Shown: positions 1-8,536, numbered from the stretch's first letter. The stretch: 59,080 bases of DNA from Niabella drilacis (GCF_900101395.1 NZ_FMZO01000024.1:1-59080); one strand, 5' to 3'. Notes: a model not told the origin generated them from the letters alone. Numbers and translations are program-made.

Positions 1-253
1 AATTTGAAACCCATTTTTACCATCACTAAAAGGATGCTTGTTATTTATTGTTACGTATCCGAGCGTCGTGAGGTTTTTTTTTACGCTTATCGTTGCCCGG
101 AGTGCTAATGTTCTTTTCCAGGACCTCCCGACCCAAGTCCTGCCAAATTCTTACAAACTCGCTTTCATAATCATAAAAATCAGTAAGCAGGTTCAATCGC
201 TGGAGCTCATCATATCGTTTTTCTGCTGCATCAAGGTATTGTTGTTTGGTCAT
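1..253 (-). pseudogene. IS transposase, N-terminal part, frame broken at an A9 tract, runs off the window
   Basis: Reads leftward from an ATG at 253. The first 56 or so codons are rich in charged residues and end in DKRKKK, resembling the N-terminal region of a Bacteroidota IS transposase recalled from memory; the IS family is not certain. In the starting frame the protein stops at 41. Moving one base at the run of nine A (T9 at 74-82 on the plus strand) opens a second frame to base 1, reading LTTLGYVTINNKHPFSDGKN, which looks like the natural continuation. So either the gene is a pseudogene or it uses slippage at the A tract, as several IS families do. The IS end was not located. Confidence is good for coding, moderate for transposase. 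Confidence 0.6.
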
Positions 254-623
254 GACTTATGGGTTTGTTTCTTAAATTTACCCATTATCCCAAAATAACT
301 ATGCGAAAATTTGAAATGCACCCTACAGGAAGTCGCAATTCTTTTTCAGCCATCTTTGATTACGGAGGTTTTGGTAGCAAGCTCACGCTTCGACAGGCTC
401 AGCCTGGCATGTGGCGGGCTTTACTAATAGCGGCCAGAGAGCCTGACAACCTTAACAATGTGATAATGAGCAATGTATTGCCTGTTCTTAGTAATAAATC
501 ACTTACCAAAAATTCAGTAAATTTGTACAACACATTTTTTGATAAGCGGTAAAATGTTAATTGAAAGGGGCCGCCTACCCGGTATTTTCCGGGGAACCGA
601 AAAGTGATTTAAACCGGTTTATC
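254..623. other. Gap between the IS fragment and the toxin-antitoxin pair
   Basis: No convincing gene. An open frame at 259-552 has no recognisable domain and contains a dispersed repeat phrase at 388-407, so I treat it as non-coding. The right end of the insertion sequence may lie here but no terminal repeat could be paired, because the left end is outside the window. Confidence 0.4.
388..407 (+). repeat. Dispersed Bacteroidota intergenic phrase
   Basis: The 20-mer CTTCGACAGGCTCAGCCTGG sits here. Nearly the same phrase (with an A for the G in the middle) recurs between genes in many Bacteroidota genomes, from general recollection; only one copy is in this window. Function unknown. Confidence 0.5.
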
Positions 624-857
624 ATGGATACTTATATCATTGAAATAACAAACAATAAGGCTTATAAACTTTTAAAAGACCTTGAAGATTTAAATATTAT
701 CAAGGTTTTAAAAAAGAGCAAAACTATAAAGACACCTGAAATAGCAACAAGCGACACGGCTGGTTTCAGAGGTGCACTTAAACTTTCAAAAGAAAAGTTT
801 GAAGATTTTCAAAGACACGCACAGGAAATACGTAAAGAGTGGCCGGAAAATATTTAA
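624..857 (+). CDS. Putative antitoxin of a VapBC-like pair
   Basis: A 77-residue acidic/basic protein starting MDTYIIEITN and ending KEWPENI. The N-terminal half has the beta-strand then K/L-rich helix look of antitoxins that are encoded just before PIN toxins, and the C-terminal half (about 45-77) is the kind of charged tail that wraps the toxin. A longer frame from a TTG at 561 exists, but the ATG at 624 fits the usual antitoxin length. Its end overlaps the toxin start by 19 bases, so the two are translated together. Such antitoxins normally bind their own promoter; no operator was identified. Function is assigned mainly from position. Confidence 0.7.
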   Translation: MDTYIIEITNNKAYKLLKDLEDLNIIKVLKKSKTIKTPEIATSDTAGFRGALKLSKEKFEDFQRHAQEIRKEWPENI

Positions 858-1213
858 TAGATACCAACATTGCAATTTATTACCTTAATAACCAGCTCCC
901 GGCTGCAATAGCCAATGAACTGGATAAAGAGACTTTAAGCATTTCGGTAATAACCCGCATGGAACTGCTGGCCTGGCGCAACGCCAGCGTAGAAGAACTC
1001 GCAATGTTAGAAGCATTTATTAAAAACACCATCTTATATAATCTTGAGGAGCCGGTCATTTTAAAAAGTATTGAGATCAGAAAATTACACTCAATAAAAT
1101 TGCCGGATGCGATTATAGCTGCTACTGCATTAGTTAATAATTACACGCTTGTTACACGCAATACTGCTGATTTTAAAAATATTGAAGGGTTGAAAATGAC
1201 GAATCCCTGGTAA
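839..1213 (+). CDS. vapC: PIN-domain toxin, VapC family ribonuclease
   Basis: A 124-residue single PIN domain. The expected acidic metal-binding residues are visible: D8 in LIDTN, E42 in RMELLAW, D90 in LPDAIIAA and D111 in NTADF. VapC proteins are Mg-dependent RNases that often cut tRNA anticodon or rRNA loops. The start is GTG at 839, inside the antitoxin gene, the only start that keeps the D8 strand. The set of active-site residues is complete, so the toxin looks intact. It lies close to an IS fragment, consistent with a mobile accessory segment. Confidence 0.88.
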   Translation: MAGKYLIDTNIAIYYLNNQLPAAIANELDKETLSISVITRMELLAWRNASVEELAMLEAFIKNTILYNLEEPVILKSIEIRKLHSIKLPDAIIAATALVNNYTLVTRNTADFKNIEGLKMTNPW

Positions 1214-1309
1214 CCCTGTCCCTTGCTTTGGCGCTCAGCGGATAAACTTTTACTACAGCCCAAATTATTTTACGCTTGAACTCCATTTCGCTGGCCGTTT
1301 TCCCACCCA

Positions 1310-1492
1310 TAAGCCGGGTTAAGAAACGGGAAGCCCGCGTGAGGGATGGAAGCGGATACCCCGCTGAAGCCCTGTGCGGTGGGGCTGCGGCGGAGTAGCA
1401 GCGTATAGCCCGGCCCCGGCCGTGTGTTGGGCCCGATTTATCGGGACGCGCCGGAAAGCCGGGGACACGCCCAAATAATCCCCTGACTGAAC
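1310..1492. ncRNA. GC-rich structured intergenic element, possible non-coding RNA or dispersed repeat
   Basis: Between vapC and the SRPBCC gene there is a stretch much richer in G and C than its surroundings. It includes GAGGGATGGAAGCGGATACC, then AGCGTATAGCC, and a nested fold: 1414-1420 pairs with 1458-1464 (7 bp) around a hairpin 1432-1436/1441-1445 (5 bp, TTTA loop). I recall similar 'agggatggaagcggatacc' segments between genes in other Bacteroidota, but cannot name a family. Strand is unknown. No open frame with coding character covers it. Confidence 0.45.
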
Positions 1493-1548
1493 AACGCCTC
1501 CGCCTGCGCCGGAGCATTTTCCGGATTCGTGTTAACTTTATAAAAAAA

Positions 1549-1974
1549 ATGGAACCGCAAACCATAACACATGAAGAAACCTATAACGCGCCGGTAGAAA
1601 AAGTGTGGCTGGCGCTTACAGATAAGAACCAGATGAAAAGCTGGTACTTTAACATCCCCGATTTCCGGCATGAAGTGGGCAGCAACTTTGAGTTTTATGA
1701 AAGTGAAAAGCAAGAATTTTTGCATCGCTGCACCATTACGGAGATCGTTCCCCTGCAAAAGTTTCAGCATACCTGGACGCACCCGGAGCAAAGCAAGGGC
1801 GTTTCCCTGCTTACCTGGGAGCTGTTCCCGGAAGGTGATCAAACCCGCGTATTGCTTACCCATTCGGGCATTGAGCAACTGGCAGATGGCGGTGCGGCCT
1901 TTGCAAAAGAAAATTATGAACAGGGCTGGAAGGAAATTATGGGCAGGTCGCTTCGCGGCTTTCTGGAGCAATGA
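1549..1974 (+). CDS. SRPBCC (AHSA1-like) domain protein
   Basis: A 141-residue protein with the START-like helix-grip fold of the AHSA1/activator-of-Hsp90 group. Visible landmarks are the N-terminal ITHEETYNAPVEKVW, the mid W-Y-F 'MKSWYF' segment and the C-terminal long helix ending in GRSLRGFLEQ, with GWKEIMGR before it. Members bind small hydrophobic ligands; the ligand here cannot be read. It converges with the MFS gene and the two coding ends overlap by 38 bases, so both stops are inside each other. A TAACTTTA box lies only about 10 bases before the ATG. Confidence 0.85.
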   Translation: MEPQTITHEETYNAPVEKVWLALTDKNQMKSWYFNIPDFRHEVGSNFEFYESEKQEFLHRCTITEIVPLQKFQHTWTHPEQSKGVSLLTWELFPEGDQTRVLLTHSGIEQLADGGAAFAKENYEQGWKEIMGRSLRGFLEQ

Positions 1975-3169
1975 TGCGGGTGGTGGCAGCTACGGCGGCC
2001 GGAACCTTGCTAATGGCCCGCTCCTGCTGGTAGCGCCGGATAAAAATAAAACAAAGCCCCAGGCCGGCAAAGGCCATTACCGCACCCACCAGTGAAGGAT
2101 ACTGGTATCCGAACCCATGCTTTAGCGGGATACCTCCAAAGTAGGCCCCCAATGAATTGGCCACATTAAATGCCGCCTGCATAATGGCTGCCGCCATCAT
2201 CTCTGATTTTTTAGCCGAACGCAGCATAAGCACATTTACCGGGGTACCCACGGCCATGGACAGGGCCCCACAGATAAAGGTGAGCGCCAGGGATACCGGC
2301 TGGTTACCCGAGAAAAAGAATACGGCGATGAGCGCGGCCACCATCAACGAAAACAGGATCGCCGCCGCCTTAATGGGTTTCATCTGGTCGGCCATATAAC
2401 CACCTACCAGGTTACCCACCACCATGCCTCCACCAGCCAGCACCATGATATAGGAAATGGAACTTTCGCTAAAGCCGGATACACGGGTCATGAGCGGGGC
2501 TATATAACTGAACCAGGCAAATAATCCGCCAAAACCGATACCCGTAATGCCAATAATGAGCCAGGATTTTTTTGTTTTAAAAAATTGCAGTTCTTCCCGC
2601 AGGCCGGTGGTTTTCATACTCGGCATTGCGGGCAGCCACAGGTGCAGGAACAGGATGGTGAGCGCACCGATAAAAGATACCATTCCAAAGGCCAGTCGCC
2701 AGTTAAACTGGTGCCCGATAAAGGTAACCAGGGGCACCATGGCCAGGTTGGCTACGGTAAGACCGGTAAACATCATAGCAATGGCCCGGGCCTGCTTGCC
2801 TTCCTGCGCCAGTCGCGAAGCTACTATAGCCCCCACCCCAAAGAACGCGCCATGTGGTAAGCCGGAAAAGAACCGGGCAAAGAATAAGCTGTAAAAACCG
2901 GGCATCAACGCCGAAAGTCCGTTAAACAGGGTAAACAGGACCATGAGTCCGATCAGGATCCGCTTGGGCGGGTATTTGGCAGACAGGGCCACCAGCAAGG
3001 GCGCACCGATGACCACACCCAGCGCATAGGCGGAAATAAGATAGCCTGCAACGGGGATCTCAACACCCAGCGACTGCGCCACATCCGGCAGCAGCCCCAT
3101 AATCACAAATTCTGTTGTTCCGATACCCAGACCACCGAGGGCCAGGGGGAATAATTTTTTATTCATCAT
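1937..3169 (-). CDS. MFS transporter, DHA1 group (AraJ/YdhP-like)
   Basis: 410 residues with 12 predicted membrane segments. The N-terminus LALGGLGIGTTEFVIMGLLP is the signature of the AraJ/YdhP/NepI exporters, and the loop after TM2 (SAKYPPKRIL) is the motif-A position. These proteins export sugars, nucleosides or drugs by proton antiport from the inner membrane; substrate unknown. The last six codons extend past the family's usual end, into the neighbouring gene on the other strand. Start taken at the second-position MMNKK. Confidence 0.88.
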   Translation of the reverse strand: MMNKKLFPLALGGLGIGTTEFVIMGLLPDVAQSLGVEIPVAGYLISAYALGVVIGAPLLVALSAKYPPKRILIGLMVLFTLFNGLSALMPGFYSLFFARFFSGLPHGAFFGVGAIVASRLAQEGKQARAIAMMFTGLTVANLAMVPLVTFIGHQFNWRLAFGMVSFIGALTILFLHLWLPAMPSMKTTGLREELQFFKTKKSWLIIGITGIGFGGLFAWFSYIAPLMTRVSGFSESSISYIMVLAGGGMVVGNLVGGYMADQMKPIKAAAILFSLMVAALIAVFFFSGNQPVSLALTFICGALSMAVGTPVNVLMLRSAKKSEMMAAAIMQAAFNVANSLGAYFGGIPLKHGFGYQYPSLVGAVMAFAGLGLCFIFIRRYQQERAISKVPAAVAATTRIIAPESREATCP

Positions 3170-3618
3170 TTTAATAAAAATCGTCTTTTAACAAAATGTG
3201 TATTTAATACACATTACAATCCGTCCACTAAAATCGTCCTCTGCAAGATACCCTCAATAACCGGCTTTATGGATACAAAATACTGCCGGTAGTATGATAC
3301 CCAACGCTCGTTTTGAGATACCCAAGCTTGGTAGGCTATTAGAGACTACTCATGAGTTGTTCATTTACAACCGGTTAAGTAATTGGCAATTGAGAAAATC
3401 ATCTATAGAATGATAAACATACTGTTATTGCCAATGCTGCCTAGGGGACGGGGAAACTGGCGGAACAGGGCACAGTGCTTTGCCAGGAGGCTCCGGGATA
3501 TAATCCAGTACTTCTGTGCTTCTGTGCCTCAGTGGCCATCAAACTTTTTCCTTCCCCAACTGTTCTTTTACTTGCCTGTTTCCCGGAAACACCCGGTACA
3601 AACAGTAAAACCGGAGAT
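3170..3618. other. Intergenic region before the LLM oxidoreductase
   Basis: No gene. It would serve both divergent genes. It holds a G-rich phrase (3444-3460) that recurs after the next gene, and the phrase-like repeat CTTCTGTGCTTCTGTGCCTC at 3511-3530. The open frame from 3475 only reads through this repeat material, which supports starting the oxidoreductase at 3619. Confidence 0.5.
3444..3460 (+). repeat. Short G-rich intergenic repeat, copy 1
   Basis: GGGGACGGGGAAACTGG; the first 15 bases recur exactly at 4643-4657, after the LLM gene, and a variant GGGGACGGGGAGAC is at 8402-8415 after the serine hydrolase gene. All three lie between genes. Function unknown. Confidence 0.55.
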
Positions 3619-4629
3619 ATGAGCCGTTTACAAAACATCAAGTATTCCATCCTGGACCTGGCTACCGTTTGCCAGGACGATACCTTACAACAAAGCTTTG
3701 AACGCAGCCTGGAAAGTGCCCGCCATGCCGAACAGCTGGGCTATACCCGGTATTGGTTCTCCGAGCACCACAATATGGAAAGCGTGGCCAGTGCTGCTAC
3801 TTCGATCCTCATTGGCTATGTAGCCGGCGGCACGCAAAGCATCCGTGTAGGATCGGGCGGTATTATGCTACCCAATCACTCCCCACTGATCATCGCCGAA
3901 CAATTTGGCACCCTCGGTATTTTATATCCTAACCGGATCGATCTGGGACTGGGACGGGCGCCGGGTACCGATGCGCTCACGGCCATGACCATCCGTCAGG
4001 CGCCGGTCAATATTCCCTACGATTTTAAAAGCAACATTGAAGCGTTGCAACAATATTTCAGTAAAGACAACAGTCATTCGAAGGTAAGAGCACTCCCCGG
4101 CGAGGGTGTGGATATTCCTTTATGGGTGTTGGGATCCAGTACCGACAGTGCCTACCTGGCCGCGGAAATGGGTCTGCCCTATGCCTTTGCCGCGCACTTT
4201 GCCCCCGCACAACTGATGCAGGCCATGGAGATCTATCAAAGTCGCTTTAAACCATCCGCAGTACTCAGCAAGCCCTATGCCATGGCTTGTGTAAATGTGA
4301 TCGTAGCCGACAGCACTGCCGAAGCAGCCGCACTCTCCACCTCGCTTTACCGGATGTTCCTGGGCATTTTTACCAATAGCCGTTCACCGTTGCAACCTCC
4401 TATTACGCATGGGGAGCTGGAAAAACTCTGGACCCCGGAACAGAAATACGGGGTGATGCATATGCTGTCCAATGCCTTTTTTGGAAGTAAAGAACAGGTA
4501 AAAGAGGAGCTGACCGATTTTATTGAGCAAACCGGCATACAGGAGCTGATGGTGATTTCCCAGGTGTTTGACCAGAAAAAGAAACTCCGGTCTTATTCGT
4601 TGTTGAGGGATATTTTTAATGAGGAGTGA
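3619..4629 (+). CDS. LLM-class flavin-dependent oxidoreductase (luciferase-like)
   Basis: 336 residues of a bacterial luciferase-like TIM barrel, of the YhbW-type group 'MsnO8'. Visible marks: YSILDLATV at the N-terminus, the FSEHHN motif around residues 45-50, GSGGIMLPNHSPL near 83-95, and LGLGRAPGTD near 120-130, which is the FMN phosphate region. Uses FMNH2/F420-type flavin chemistry, substrate unknown. The ATG at 3619 is chosen because the upstream frame reads through repeat sequence and this start matches the family's N-terminal strand. Confidence 0.9.
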   Translation: MSRLQNIKYSILDLATVCQDDTLQQSFERSLESARHAEQLGYTRYWFSEHHNMESVASAATSILIGYVAGGTQSIRVGSGGIMLPNHSPLIIAEQFGTLGILYPNRIDLGLGRAPGTDALTAMTIRQAPVNIPYDFKSNIEALQQYFSKDNSHSKVRALPGEGVDIPLWVLGSSTDSAYLAAEMGLPYAFAAHFAPAQLMQAMEIYQSRFKPSAVLSKPYAMACVNVIVADSTAEAAALSTSLYRMFLGIFTNSRSPLQPPITHGELEKLWTPEQKYGVMHMLSNAFFGSKEQVKEELTDFIEQTGIQELMVISQVFDQKKKLRSYSLLRDIFNEE

Positions 4630-4642
4630 TTTTCTTAGAAAA

Positions 4643-4657
4643 GGGGACGGGGAAACT
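4643..4657 (+). repeat. Short G-rich intergenic repeat, copy 2
   Basis: GGGGACGGGGAAACT, identical to the first 15 bases of the copy at 3444; together they flank the LLM oxidoreductase gene. Confidence 0.55.
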
Positions 4658-4791
4658 TGGGAAACACTGGAATGTTGAAGTATGATTGTTTTTCAAAAAG
4701 AGGGTTCACTAAGTACTATTGAGATTTCTGTTCCTTTCACATTCAAAATTTTACATTGGTTATTGTGAGTTCCTTGAGCTAACTTACAGTT

Positions 4792-6252
4792 ATGAACTGG
4801 AGTTGGCTTCTTGTGGCGGAAGTATTGTATGTGATCCTGGTGATCCTGGTTTGCATGCGGGTGATCTATGACACGCGCAGCGCTACCAAAACACTGGCCT
4901 ACCTGCTGCTGATCATCTTCCTGCCGGTGATCGGCATGTTTACCTACTTTTCATTTGGCATCAACTACCGGAGACGAAAGCTCTACAGTAAAAAACTGCA
5001 GATGAACGAAACCATGGAGCGATCACTGAACAACCGGATACAGACCACTTCCCTGGAAGCATATGACCAGGGCAAGGTATCGGTGGCCAATAACGACCGC
5101 CTGTTTCATTACCTGCTAAAAGAAGGTAGTCCGCTTACAGGTGGAAACCAGGTAGCGCTCCTGCTCAACGGCGAAGAAAAATTTCCCCGGGTGCTGGAGC
5201 AACTGCGTGCCGCCAGGCACCATATCCACATCGAATATTATATTTACGAGAACGACGAAACCGGGAATGCCATTGCTGATCTGCTCATTGAAAAAGTACA
5301 ACAGGGCGTGGAAGTCCGCTTTATCTATGATGATTTTGGCAGTCACTCCATCCGGAGAAAAATGGTTAAACGTCTGCGCCAAGCAGGTGCAAAAGCCTTT
5401 CCGTTTCACAAGATCATTTTTATTGCCTTTGCCAACCGGCTGAACTACCGCAATCACCGGAAGATCATCATCATTGACGGTCATACGGCATTTGTAGGCG
5501 GCATCAATATCAGCAACAAATACTGGAACAAGCCGGAATTCAACAACAAACTGTACTGGCGCGATACGCACCTGATGATCCGCGGACCTGGTGTTTATTA
5601 CCTGCAGTACCTGTTCCTGGCCGACTGGAATTTCTGCGCCGGCGACCGGCTCTCGATCAATGAACAGTTCTTTCCCTCTCCACATACCCTATACCAGCCA
5701 GGGAACGTTCTTGTACAAACAGCGGCCAGTGGTCCCGACTCCGATCAGCCAACCATTCTTTATGCCATGCTTCGCGCCATCAGCCTGGCAAAAAAGGAAC
5801 TGCTGATTACTACCCCATATTTTATCCCGGGCGAAAGCATTATGGAAGCCCTGATCGTAGCGGCTTACAGCGGTATCCGGATCCGGATCCTGGTGCCAGG
5901 GATTTCTGATTCCTTGCTCGTGAACACGGCCGCCAATTCCTATTATGCCACACTGCTGGAGGCAGGTGTGGAGATCTATCGCTATAAGAAGGGTTTTGTG
6001 CATGCAAAGACATTGGTATCGGACCGCAACCTCGCAATGGTGGGCACGGCGAATATGGATCACCGCAGTTTTGATCTGAACTTTGAAGTAAATGCCCTCG
6101 TATACGACACCTCTATTGCCGGGCAGCTGGCACAGGCATTTGAAACCGATTTGCAGGAGGCAGAACGGATCGATGCCGAAAAATGGTTGAACCGGCCATT
6201 GTACATTCAGCTGTTTGAAAAAACCTGCCGGTTGTTGTCGCCGCTGTTATAG
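4792..6252 (+). CDS. cls: Cardiolipin synthase
   Basis: 486 residues: two N-terminal membrane helices (about 5-25 and 34-54, the PLDNc region), then two phospholipase-D catalytic domains. Each has an HKD motif: H222 in NHRKIIIIDG and H404 in HAKTLVSDRN, followed by GTANMDHRSFDLNFE. The enzyme joins two phosphatidylglycerols into cardiolipin and glycerol at the inner membrane. Length and motif spacing match the ClsA type. It stands alone, followed by hairpins that look like a terminator. Confidence 0.95.
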   Translation: MNWSWLLVAEVLYVILVILVCMRVIYDTRSATKTLAYLLLIIFLPVIGMFTYFSFGINYRRRKLYSKKLQMNETMERSLNNRIQTTSLEAYDQGKVSVANNDRLFHYLLKEGSPLTGGNQVALLLNGEEKFPRVLEQLRAARHHIHIEYYIYENDETGNAIADLLIEKVQQGVEVRFIYDDFGSHSIRRKMVKRLRQAGAKAFPFHKIIFIAFANRLNYRNHRKIIIIDGHTAFVGGINISNKYWNKPEFNNKLYWRDTHLMIRGPGVYYLQYLFLADWNFCAGDRLSINEQFFPSPHTLYQPGNVLVQTAASGPDSDQPTILYAMLRAISLAKKELLITTPYFIPGESIMEALIVAAYSGIRIRILVPGISDSLLVNTAANSYYATLLEAGVEIYRYKKGFVHAKTLVSDRNLAMVGTANMDHRSFDLNFEVNALVYDTSIAGQLAQAFETDLQEAERIDAEKWLNRPLYIQLFEKTCRLLSPLL

Positions 6253-6260
6253 AGATTACC

Positions 6261-6296
6261 GCCGCGCTGCGGCTGGAACATTCTTTTTTTACTCCG
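6261..6296 (+). terminator. Probable terminator of cls
   Basis: GCCGCGCTGCGGC at 6261-6273 is a 5-bp perfect stem with a 3-base loop, followed by a T-rich stretch at 6281-6290. A second mini-hairpin of the same form, GGCGCGCTGCGCC, is at 6312-6324. Short stems, so moderate confidence. Confidence 0.45.
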
Positions 6297-6541
6297 AGCT
6301 GCAAAGGTACCGGCGCGCTGCGCCTTTACATATTTGACACCGCGTAAAAGCACGCACCGTTTGTCAACATATTTTATTCGAACAGGATCTTTATAAACCT
6401 GCACTTATTCGATGCTTCGAAACACCCTCGCTTCTTTGCAGACTGCCTTCTAAGCAATAGCCATATCCGGGTCGGGAATGGACAATACCGGTTCAAATAA
6501 ATCGTTGCGGCTAATGACTTCGCAACAGGATTCATAGCGAT

Positions 6542-7105
6542 TCAGGATTCCAACCGCTTTTTTAGCTTGCGCAACAGCAGCGAAAGCGCGATCTGAACGA
6601 TCCCCAGCATTAGAAAAGATACGGCAGTATACACAACAATGGTCAAGCTCCCGAATACAGGATTGCCGATCATCAGCAAGGCAAAGAGGGTCCCGATAAT
6701 GGCCATAAACAATACACCGCCCCAGCCGGTTACTCCGGCTTTCTTTAAATTGAATGCATAAAATACGCCCAGCAAAGCCCGGAACAGGATCACGATGCCA
6801 ATATACATTGGCAGGGCCGCCATCGTAAGCATCGGCGAAGAAAGCAGGAAGATCCCAAACAGCAGGTCTACAATCCCACCCAGCAGCGACCAGCCCCATC
6901 CCTGGTCATGCCGGCGGCTGCTGATCGCATAGGCAATTTCAAAAATACCGGCCACCAGAAAGGTAGACGCAAATAAAACGGACAGCGCCACATAGGACGC
7001 CAAAGGCTGGCCAAAAATATACAAGGCCAGCAATACAAACAGGATCCCGGAAACAAGTAAGAGCCACCAGTTTTTCAGGCGCTCTTCCAATAATGTGGTA
7101 GTCAT
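6542..7105 (-). CDS. HdeD-family membrane protein (DUF308)
   Basis: 187 residues with six predicted membrane helices arranged as three repeated pairs, e.g. WLLLVSGILFVLLALYIF, GGIVDLLFGIFLL and AIIGTLFALLMIG. This is the DUF308/HdeD pattern; E. coli HdeD is an inner-membrane acid-resistance protein, but the biochemical role is unknown. Ends with a basic tail LLRKLKKRLES. It has its own upstream gap shared with the divergent serine hydrolase. Confidence 0.88.
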   Translation of the reverse strand: MTTTLLEERLKNWWLLLVSGILFVLLALYIFGQPLASYVALSVLFASTFLVAGIFEIAYAISSRRHDQGWGWSLLGGIVDLLFGIFLLSSPMLTMAALPMYIGIVILFRALLGVFYAFNLKKAGVTGWGGVLFMAIIGTLFALLMIGNPVFGSLTIVVYTAVSFLMLGIVQIALSLLLRKLKKRLES

Positions 7106-7246
7106 GGTATTCAGGTTTAACCGTTAAAAGATGGATTCATTCCGCTATTCAAAGGCCACCGATCGTTTGCAACTCCTACCAAAGTTATACAATAAGTTTG
7201 ACCATTTTTGCCATTAATTGTATCTTTCTTTGCAAACTACCCATCC

Positions 7247-8380
7247 ATGATGAAATATTGTCTTTTGATAATGATCCTTGCCGGACTGCTGCGGGGGAAT
7301 GCCTATGCACAGGATTCTATTGAAAATAACCTGTTAAAGCTGATGCAGCAATACCAGGCCATTGGCCTGTCCGTGGCCGTTGTGAAAGACAATAAGATCA
7401 TTTATAATAAATCCTTCGGCTATAAAAACCCGGACGATAAAACCATTGTCCGGAATACGGATATCTTCCGTATTGCCTCTATTTCAAAATCCTTCACGGC
7501 CACCTCACTGATGCAGCTGGTGGAGCAGGGCCGTATCAGTCTGACAGATGAGGTGACCAGGCTGGTGGGCTTCAAGGTAAACAATCCAAAGTACCCCGAT
7601 GTGCCCATTACGCTGGAGATGATCCTGTCCCACACCTCGAGTATTAATGACAAGAATGGCTATTTTACACTGGATGCTATCAATCCCGAAAAAAACCCGG
7701 ACTGGGCCCGGTGCTATAATGATTACAAACCCGGGGAAGGGTACCAGTACTGTAACCTGAACTTTAATATGGCAGGGGCTATCCTGGAACGGATTTCGGG
7801 CGAGCGGTTTGATCAGTACGTAAAAAACCATATCCTGCAGCCCTTACATTTATACGGAGGTTATGTAGTGGATTCGCTGGGGCACGACCGCCTGGTTCCG
7901 CTTTACGAGTACAATGATTCTACAAAAGCATTTGAAGCGGCGCCGGCAGCCTATGCATCGCCCAAAGCAAAACTGGCCGGCTATACCAGGGGATACAGCA
8001 CGCCGGTGTTTTCCCCTACGGGTGGCATGAAAATTTCGGCGCTGGACCTTGCCAGATATATGATGATGCATATGAACTATGGCAGCAGTAATGGCGTACA
8101 GATCATCAGTGAGGCAAGCAGTAAAACCATGCAGACCAAACGATCCGACAAAGAAAATTACGGGCTGGCGCTCTGGTCTACGGAAAACCTAATTAATGGC
8201 GAAAAAATGGTAGGCCATACCGGAAGCGCCTACGGCCTGTACAGCAGCATGTTCTTTCAACCGGAAAAGAAGTTTGGGTTTGTAGTCATCACCAATGGTT
8301 GTATTCCGCAGTATAAGAAATCAATGGTGGCGTTGTTATATGATGTTATTAATGAGCTTTATAATGAGATGGTGAAATAA
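7247..8380 (+). CDS. Serine hydrolase, beta-lactamase / class C PBP family
   Basis: 377 residues from the ATG at 7247 (a TTG at 7208 lies further up but would spoil the signal peptide MMKYCLLIMILAGLLRG...AYAQ). The active-site triad motifs of the family are present: SISK (S78, K81), YCN (Y168), and the C-terminal HTGSAYG (near 325). These enzymes act in the periplasm on peptides, esters or beta-lactams; function here cannot be narrowed. A TATCTTT box lies about 25 bases before the start. Confidence 0.9.
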   Translation: MMKYCLLIMILAGLLRGNAYAQDSIENNLLKLMQQYQAIGLSVAVVKDNKIIYNKSFGYKNPDDKTIVRNTDIFRIASISKSFTATSLMQLVEQGRISLTDEVTRLVGFKVNNPKYPDVPITLEMILSHTSSINDKNGYFTLDAINPEKNPDWARCYNDYKPGEGYQYCNLNFNMAGAILERISGERFDQYVKNHILQPLHLYGGYVVDSLGHDRLVPLYEYNDSTKAFEAAPAAYASPKAKLAGYTRGYSTPVFSPTGGMKISALDLARYMMMHMNYGSSNGVQIISEASSKTMQTKRSDKENYGLALWSTENLINGEKMVGHTGSAYGLYSSMFFQPEKKFGFVVITNGCIPQYKKSMVALLYDVINELYNEMVK

Positions 8381-8401
8381 TTAATTGCTAGTATTTGACT
8401 G

Positions 8402-8415
8402 GGGGACGGGGAGAC
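8402..8415 (+). repeat. Short G-rich intergenic repeat, variant copy
   Basis: GGGGACGGGGAGAC, one mismatch from the copies at 3444 and 4643, again just after a gene. Confidence 0.45.
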
Positions 8416-8536
8416 CGGGAGGAGATTGGGCAAAGGCCTTTGCTACCAGAATATTTACAAAAGCAAACGGGCTAAGGCGGAAACAACGTTTTCCGTTAAT
8501 TTCCTTCTTAACCCGCTCGCTCATTCAGTTGCTATT

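Noticed and set aside
259-552. 97-residue open frame
   Set aside because: No domain, contains a dispersed repeat phrase translated as LRQAQPG, and no sign of a start signal.
6302-6309. TACCTTTG promoter box on the minus strand
   Set aside because: An exact match, but no gene lies downstream on that strand; cls is on the other strand.
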